A stretch of DNA of 64,000 nt. It comes from Liquidambar formosana (lineage: Eukaryota > Streptophyta > Magnoliopsida > Saxifragales > Altingiaceae). Where the stretch lies: assembly GCA_039720395.1 (NCBI GenBank), contig CM077831.1, forward strand, positions 2,019,001 through 2,083,000, read 5' to 3'. Position 1 is the first letter of the stretch. Every line of letters begins with the position of its first letter. The translations under genes were made by a program, and so were the position numbers. This document shows positions 56,904 through 64,000 of this stretch, piece by piece. Under the pieces are notes generated by a model that saw only the letters and a list, made by a program, of their open reading frames with translations, was not told where the DNA came from and ran no database searches.

Positions 56904-59900
56904 TGTCACACCCCATTTTTGCCACCTGTCACCTTAGCTAGGGTTTGTCATTGCATGAGTCTTTTTGTTCCCTTTTTGAGTCGAGTCTTTTGCATTGAGT
57001 TTTTAGAGTCCTAAGGATGGTGTGTATGAATTTTGGTTTGATTTGGAGTTGATCTTGAGGGTTAATTAGAACTTTTGTGACTTGAGGGGCATAATCGTCT
57101 TTTAGGTCACAAACTTTCCATTTGACCTTGAAATGATCTCCAATTTGTCAATTGGAGTTCATATGATTGCATTGGAGGTATTTGTGGGTTCAATTCGATG
57201 AATTGAAGGTTTGGGATTAGAATGGCTCAACAAGGCTCAGGTTGGCTAAGAGACCTACTTCGGGTTAGCTCGAATTGGCTTATGATTTTCACTCTATGAT
57301 TACTCATTTGACCTTGATTAGTCTTAATTTCATCCCCAAATGTGTTTAGGGAGGTTGAATTTCGAATTGGAAAGCATTCGGTGAGACCCTATGTGCATAC
57401 CTAAGCTAAGCGATGGTGAGGCATAGCGGTTAACCACCTTTGTAGGACTCAACCATGCAGCCATGGCTAGGGTTTCTCGCCCTCAAGTGACTCAAATTAC
57501 ATTCCCCTTCGAAACACGGTCGTTTTGGCTTTCGTTTCGTCAAAATCGGAGTTCATTTGGGCCCTGAAACACATTTGGAAGCCGAAAGGGTTCAAAAATG
57601 GGCTGAGGATGACATGGCCTCGGGTGACCACCCAGGCCTGGGCGGCTAGCCGCCTGGGCCCAGGCTGCTAGCCGCCCAGCCCCAGGTGGTCACCCGAGCC
57701 ACTTTCCTTTTTTGAGTCTTGACGCGGCTCCCTCCCTATTTTCTCGGATTTGCTCGTCTCCAGCCGCCATTTAACCCTAATTTCAGCCCTTTTTGACCTA
57801 CTTGAGCCCCAAGGTAACCTCTAAGAGCCCTTGGATCAATCCCTAGGGTTTTAATCCCAGCCATTGAGGGTTTCCCCTCAATCCCTATAAATACCCCCTT
57901 ATACTTCAGCAATAGGGGAGCCACTTGGAGGAAAAATTCTGGAGTGTGAGGCATGTGTGAGACTTGGAGGCTATGGCAGCCATCCTTAGGGTAGTTTAAC
58001 CTATACTTTGAGTGAGAGAGTGTGAGAGAAAGCTTGAAGGAGGGCTGGAGCATTGCTTGAAGGCTTGAAGGAAGGAACTCCCAGCAGTACACAAGAGAAG
58101 GAGGATTCCCTACAGCAGCAAAAGGGTACTTCACCATAGGTATTCCCCCTTCCACCTCTTCTCTTAAAGTTAGGTTTTTTAGGATGATTTCATGTTAAAG
58201 TGTATGTCTTTATCATGTTTCTTTGCTTCTATTAGTTAGTATGCATGGTTAGGATAATGTTTGTGGGCTGTTTAGTATGCTAGGATGTTGTTCCATGTGA
58301 TTTACTGCATGTTTGGGACTTTAGGGTTTCCTTAGTGCTGAAAATGGTTTTCTGCATGAAATAACTCTTTTGCATATTAAAGCTTGTGTTTTTATTGTGT
58401 TTTGCTATTCCTATTAGTTAGTATGCATGATTAGGATAATATCCATGGGCTGTTTAGCATGCTAGGATGCTGTTCCATGTGATTTAATGCATGTTTGCAA
58501 TTCTAGGGTTTCTCTTGTGCTGAAATTAGGTTTTTACTTAGAATAGCTATATTTCATGTGCAAGCTTGTGTTTTTATCATGTGTTGATGCTTCTATTGAT
58601 TAATATGCATGATTAGAATGATGTCCATGATGAGTTTTGCATGATTTGGAGTTATTTTATGTGATTTTGAGCACAGTTGTGATTCTAGGGTTTCACTCAT
58701 CCTTGTATTAGGAAAGTTGCATATAGCATGATAGCTTAGGGTTTTTCTTTGTGTTTTCTTCATAGTTGATATATATGTGCTGCATATTTGACAACTATGA
58801 TATTTTTCTGCATTCATAGTAGTGGATTTTAGGGTTTTTTGCATGTCATTGCATGTAGGGTTGAATTAGGGTTTTAGTTAGCTTATGATTCATGTTGTAG
58901 CATGACTTGTGGTTGATTTTAAGCCTTATTTCAATTCTGTCCAGATCTGTTATTTGTCCTTGATATGATATTTTGAGCATGTGTTAGCCTATGTTTGGGC
59001 ATGATAATGGCTTGATTTGGAATCTAGCTTGTTTGGTTGGTATTTTTGGTATATTTTGCATGGAAATTGCAGGTGCTTTGACAGGTACAACAGGTGCAAC
59101 TACCCCACCAATGTGGGGTGGTTATTTTGGCTATTGTGAGATAAAATCTTGCAAATTACCCTATGCAATAGGGTGGTTATTTTGACAGGTTGCTTTTGCT
59201 AAAGGTAAGTAGGGTGTGAGGGTGCCCTAATTCACCCTTCTTTCCTTTTCCTTGAAACTTTCCTTTTCTCCCCCCCTAGGGTTATTTCCTAATAGAGGGG
59301 TATGGTAACTCCTATAGTTTCCTTTCGATAACAAATACCTTTCAAATCAAGGTTTCCATTTTTATCAAAATCCCATATATTACCAAAAATCTTTTGAGAA
59401 TCATTTATTTTGGAAACTTACCATGTTTCACTTGAAAGGAAACTTAGGGTTTACCATAGGCCTTTATTAGGTTGTAACCCTATTCCTTTTCGAACTACGT
59501 GGACTTTGATCCATGTATTTCCATACATGGTACGTAGGCGCTCCTTGTGAGGTTCAAGTCCGCCCTAGGATACTAAGTATCCTAGGTTTTCTCCTCTCCC
59601 TCTTTCTTTTTTCTGTTTTTCTTTGATTTACTTGATTATATGGATGAATGAATGAATGATATGCATGCTGTCTTGTGATGATAATTGTTGATTTGTGTGT
59701 GATTAAGACTTTGATTTAGCCCAATTAAATTAAGAGACCGTTTAGGGCGATATGGGTGCCTATAGGCTTTGCCTAGAACCTTCCCATATCGTAACTTAGC
59801 CTCCGAATCCCCGAATTCTCTGGTTTCCAAAAGACTTTTTGCCTTACCATTTTAAACATGGAGTCAATCTTTTGTTTTCCTAAAACAAAACTGTTTTTTT

Positions 59901-60045
59901 AGGGTTTTCCTTGTTTCCTTTAAAAAATAAGGTGGCGACTCCTTTCTTTTTCCAAACCCATTCGTGGGCCCTCTTTTCCTGGGTCCACAGACTGGCGACT
60001 TTTAAACCCTCCCGTGGGCCTTGTAACTCTTTTTTGGGGTCCACA
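56904..60045 (+). mobile_element. Solo LTR of the element 1 family (3142 bp)
   Basis: From TGTCACACCCC to GGGGTCCACA with a perfect 5-bp TSD ATTGG (56899-56903 and 60046-60050). It is very similar to the element 1 LTR, including the palindromes (57621-57695), TATA box (57886-57893), HP1, HP2 (59748-59791) and the internal LTR-PBS junction duplicate (about 59985-60000). Confidence 0.93.
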
Positions 60046-60245
60046 ATTGGGTATTTGATTTTTTTGACATTTTATTTGGATTCAAATGGGGGGTTATTTG
60101 CTTATTTTCATTAAATAACTTAAAGTAAAAGGAAGAAGAAAGAATGGAGAAGATTACTTAAATGTTTTTAATGAAAATAAGGCAGGGATGTGTACTATGT
60201 GGGTTTATACACAATTGCCTGAGTTACTGGGCATTTTCAGCAAGT

Positions 60246-60352
60246 GACGATCGATCCTGGCTTTGGGACGATTGATCGTCAGTGCCCCGGAAATGCATTT
60301 TCACTTCTGTTTTTCACGATCGATCGTGCCCTCAGACCACGATCGATCGTGC
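60246..60352. repeat. ACGATCGATCGT palindrome cluster
   Basis: CACGATCGATCGTG occurs perfectly at 60315-60328 and 60338-60351, with decayed copies at 60247 and 60269. It lies 55-160 bases upstream of the TATA box of solo LTR 56476-62344. Confidence 0.88.
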
Positions 60353-62344
60353 ATCGCGGATTTTGCAAATTTTTTTGTGTAAATGACGCAAATGCCCCTC
60401 ACCCCTTATAAAAACCCATCCCCACGATTTTTAGACCAAATCTGATATTTTTGGTCATAGAGAGAGAGAGAGAGAGAGAGGGAGAGAAGGAGAAGATGGG
60501 GTGGAGGCTCGACGGAGTCTCGCCGGAGCACGGCGACCTCGATCCGACGCCGGCAAGCTCGGATCTAGCGTATTTTAGCCCGATCTACGCGTGCATGGTG
60601 GTGGATTTGGGTTTTTCTCTCTCTTTGAGGCTTGGGAATGCATTGTTATGGTTGGATTCATATTCTCTAACCTCTTGGTGGAGCTTGGAGCTTGTTCATG
60701 GTGATGGGAGCTTGGATTTCATAGGGGTTGGCATGGATTGTCATCCTCACCAACTCTTTTGCATTCTAGAGGTATTTTCTCACATTTTGGAGTTAGGGTT
60801 TGTAATTTATTTTGGTTTATCATCTCATTCTTACATTTATGGGTTTATTCATGCATATTGGGGAGTTTTGGTGGTGATTTGGAGTTGGGACCTCCGTTAC
60901 CAACATCAACCAAGTCATTTGGGAGCTAGGGCTTGAATTGGGAGCGTGCATTTGCATCCTAGGGCTTGGAGTTCATACCCACAACATCAAAGGTTACATT
61001 TTTCTACGCATTTGGTTGAGGTAGGTGCAATTTACATAGGTTCAAACTATTGACATGATAATATGGTATATATTATCATAGTAATTGGTATTCATGGGCT
61101 TGAATATGTATATAAATGATTTATGGAATAAATCGTGAAGGAAAACTTTGGGTATTTGACAACATAAATTGGAATTATGTTTATCAATAATTTTGGTTAA
61201 TTGTATACATCCTATGGAATATAGATGTAGGGATTTTACGGTTACTTTCCCTGTTTATTCGAGGTTTTTGATTATGATTTCAAGGTTATAATCATTTATG
61301 AGAATTTATATGGTTATTATGATTTTGGGTATAATTATGAAGTTATTTGATTATGGGTTATATACCATATCTTGGAGATGATTTTGATTATAAAATCATT
61401 TTATGGTTTATCGCATTGCATGTTGGCATAATCATGCATTAAATGGATTTAATGAATACTGGGTAAAAGTATTGCATAAAAAGGGGTCATTGGAATTGGA
61501 CTACTTGCAGTCAATGGGACTTTGCGGTGTTTTCCATTCCTTTGGTCCTGGGGTACTTTCCGGTTCTAGGTAGGAACCCTTGTGTTCCCGAATCGGAGGC
61601 TACTTTCCGGTTCCAGGTAGGAACCCTTGTGTTGTCCTCTTGGAGGTTGGGTTTAAATCCTCCGTTTCCGCGCAAAGACTCCTGCGGGAGTGGTTGGTAA
61701 TAAATGGATTAATGTAAATTGGACATGAGTCACATGCATTGGGCATTATGCATTATTTATTTTAAGTTATGGGTTATAACTTATTTTGGGTATTTGTAAT
61801 ATACTTGGTTAGTATATTTTGATGTAAATGATATAATGGGTTTTATTTATATCATTGCTATAGTTTACTATGTCAAATTGTATCTACTGAGTCGTCGGAC
61901 TCACGCCTATTATTTTTAAATGTTTTTCAGATAATCCAGGGATTGGTTATGCTATTTTGGGCGGGAGATGCTCTTAGTGGAATTTCTTTAAGTTAATTGT
62001 TAATGTATTTTCATGGGAAAGAATATGTAATAAGTGGGTTTTCTATTGGGTTAATGTAAATGTAATTTAAATCAGGATTGTAATTTTAATTATTTATGCT
62101 TGTATACGTGGAATGCGATGCATGGGATGATACCACTTACATGGATGACAGGAAATTTTATGTATGGATTTTCATAACAGGTTTTCATGATGGTATGTCC
62201 TATCTACGGATGGGTCATGCTGAAAAAATTTTCAAAACGGTTGAGATTTTAACATGTGTCATCCACGTTTTATCAAAGGATTTATTAAAGAAAAAGCTTG
62301 TTTTATTATTATTGATCACGGCTTAATTAATTTGGGTCGTGAAA

Positions 62345-64000
62345 AAATCAATTAGCATGGTGAGCTTTTGGAGATGTTTATTTCCCTCTCCCTCAAAAAA
62401 AAAAAAAAAAATTCAAAAGAAAAAATTGTGAAAAGAAAAAAAAAAAAGAGAGGGAAAAGTGCACAAAAAAACAAAAAAAGTACAAAAAGAAAAGGGAGGA
62501 GATTAACATCCAAAAGCCTCAAGAAGGAGAATCAACAACAATCAAGAGAGTTTTATGATCAAAGAAGACTACAACCCATGTTTGTGACTCGTTGGAGAAG
62601 TTCAAGCCAAGTAAAGGGTGGTCCCTATGTGGTTATGTGTAGAGCCTAAGCCCGCTAGGTTGAAAACCTAAAAAGGCGACCTAGGCAAAAGTTAGGGCTT
62701 TTGAAAAAAAAAAAAAAAGATGAAAAAAGAAAAGAGAATGTTTTGAACTACGAGGACCTGATTCTCCACCAAAAAAAGAAATGTTTGTTTTGTAAATGTC
62801 TTGTGAAGATCAATGTAGAGATACGTAGGCAGCCCATAAAGTTACTTTGGGTGCAGTCCAGTTCATTGAAAAAAAAAAAAAGAAAAAGAAAAAGAAAAAG
62901 AAAGAGGCTTTACATATAACCAACCATTGAAGGCAATTCTTTGTTACTAAGTTAAGAAGAAACAGTCTTATTCATCAAATTAGTGAGCTAAAATACTACG
63001 TGCCACCGAGAAAGTTAATTTGATTATTCTTCTTGTTCTTGTTTGGTTTGAGTCCTTCGGATGTCCCTCTATTTACCTCCTTCGCCTCTCTTGAGTCTTG
63101 TGTATTTCTAGTGGTCATAGACCTCGTCCTTTGAAAGTATTCAATCATGATGATTCATTTGTGGGTTCCATCAAATTCTATATCTTCTTACTTTTTGACT
63201 TAGACTCTTGTCATGGATTTAATGATGGAAAAGGGGTAGCAGTAACCACTATGAAACGATTTGCCTTAGTTGTAGGCATGTGATTTCGTGAGATTGGGGC
63301 TGATTTATTTTGCTCAATTGAAGAACGTGAATGTGTTATGAACCCAGGGGTTGATTATGCTTGTTAAAGAAGAATTTGAACGAATGCTGGGGCTAGTTTG
63401 TCTTGTTCAGAGAACTTAAATAAATTGATGAAGGGAATGGGCTGGGGCTTTATGAGTTGAATTTCTTTGTGCTAGTGAGAAAGGAAAGAATGGAAAAAAG
63501 AAAAAGGGTAAAGAAGAAGAGCCCGCTAGGTTGAAAACCCGAAAGGGCGGCCTAGGCAAAAATTAGGGCAACCCGCTAGGTTGAAAACCTGTAAGGGCAA
63601 TCTAGGCAAAAGTTAGGGTTTTGAAAAAAGAGAAGCGAAGAAAGAAGAAGAGAAGAAGAGGTGATTCCACTCCATTCCTATACCTTGAAAAATAATTCAT
63701 GGGTTTGATCCGATCCTCCTAAATTGCATTGTTTCCTAAGAAGGCTCGACCACCATTTTATAAACAAAGAAAAATGCTTTTGAAAATTCCATGATTATGC
63801 TAAGTATGTAAAGAGGTCTTTAAGGAAAAAGAATGATAGGTTTGCAAAACCATTTCTAGATAATCTTTCTGTGCATGAACTTGTGCTCATAAATCTGTGT
63901 GAATCAATTTTACTTGAGTTGATTAATTAGTTGATGTGTGCATTAGTAATATGCAGTGTTCATTGAGTTTTGGAGGTCCATTTTCCCATGACCATATTTG
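62345..64000 (+). other. Element B noncoding region after the nested LTR
   Basis: Colinear with about 5572-7197 of element 1. It has A-rich runs (62396-62445, 62703-62718, 62868-62900), the hairpin motif at 62651-62698 and 63522-63620, and the internal HP1 relative at 62746-62858. No ORF shows protein-level conservation. Confidence 0.75.

Larger units (their letters stand above)
56476..62344 (+). mobile_element. Solo LTR ending GGTCGTGA, copy 2, interrupted
   Basis: From TGTAATACCCG to GGGTCGTGAAA with TSD AAATC (56471-56475 and 62345-62349); the final CA has become AA. Without the nested LTR it is about 2.72 kb. TATA box TATAAAAA at 60407-60414, a GA microsatellite at about 60459-60484, and a duplicated 'ggtaggaacccttgtgtt' at about 61570 and 61615. 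It shares flanking motifs with 36421-38558. Confidence 0.88.
50743..64000 (+). mobile_element. Element B: Tat-clade gag-only element, 3' end outside the window
   Basis: A 5' LTR, primer site, leader and a mini-gag are followed by the noncoding region seen in element 1, interrupted at 56476-62344 by a nested solo LTR. Colinearity with element 1 continues to base 64000, which matches about 7197 of element 1, just before its hairpin array. It is inserted into the RT of element A. Confidence 0.9.

Noticed and set aside
60496..60936. A 147-codon ORF inside solo LTR 56476-62344
   Set aside because: It starts within a transcribed LTR leader, has no recognisable domain, and the related LTR at 36421 has no equivalent frame.

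Overview
The window is about 64 kb of plant nuclear DNA, probably from a eudicot with a repeat-rich genome. Almost all of it is LTR retrotransposons and their fragments nested in one another. There is one plausible host gene, two foldback MITEs, a hAT-like element and long AT-rich stretches with nothing recognisable. I saw no bacterial-type operon, rRNA, tRNA gene or CRISPR. Boundaries were read by eye from TG...CA ends and target-site duplications (TSDs).

Layout. Bases 1-12376 are a young Tat-clade (Ty3/gypsy) element with nearly identical ~2.9 kb LTRs, a tRNA-Arg-type primer site, an intact gag and no pol; its 3' noncoding part is an array of about 60 short hairpin units. It abuts a giant minus-strand LTR (12377-18608) whose U3 holds 26 copies of a 161-bp satellite. 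That LTR cuts a minus-strand copia-like LTR (18609-19566), which sits against a Tat-like LTR (19567-21574). Bases 21575-27652 hold more LTRs: a plus-strand copia-like LTR, two LTRs of a family with AACCATGGTT palindromes, a 9-bp-TSD MITE and a minus-strand solo LTR with TGCGTACGCA palindromes.

Bases 29190 to about 34556 look like a host gene. It has an in-frame triplicated, mitochondrial-presequence-like leader joined by a phase-compatible intron to an I29 (cathepsin propeptide inhibitor) domain. The first intron carries a hAT-like element. Downstream are a second intact MITE and a 2.1-kb solo LTR (36421-38558).

From 39707 to the end is a nest six levels deep: a TGCGTACGCA-family LTR, a minus-strand Tat-like LTR, element A (42806-50742, with a decayed single-frame gag-pro-RT), element B (50743 to beyond 64000, with a mini-Gag lacking the capsid region), a solo LTR (56476-62344), and within that another solo LTR (56904-60045). 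Element A also holds a copia-like solo LTR (46685-48132).

How the parts relate. Elements 1 and B have no pol, so they presumably depend on an autonomous Tat relative; A is a dead relative. The most interesting signals are noncoding: (i) two hairpins in U5 whose stems keep pairing through compensatory changes between diverged LTR families; (ii) an 18-nt hairpin array with co-varying 5-bp stems; (iii) a repeated hairpin with a mostly GNRA-type loop; (iv) family-specific palindrome clusters upstream of the TATA box in most LTR families here; (v) five in-frame stops in element A that are all TAG, at least three of them replacing a conserved glutamine, as expected from deamination of methylated CAG.
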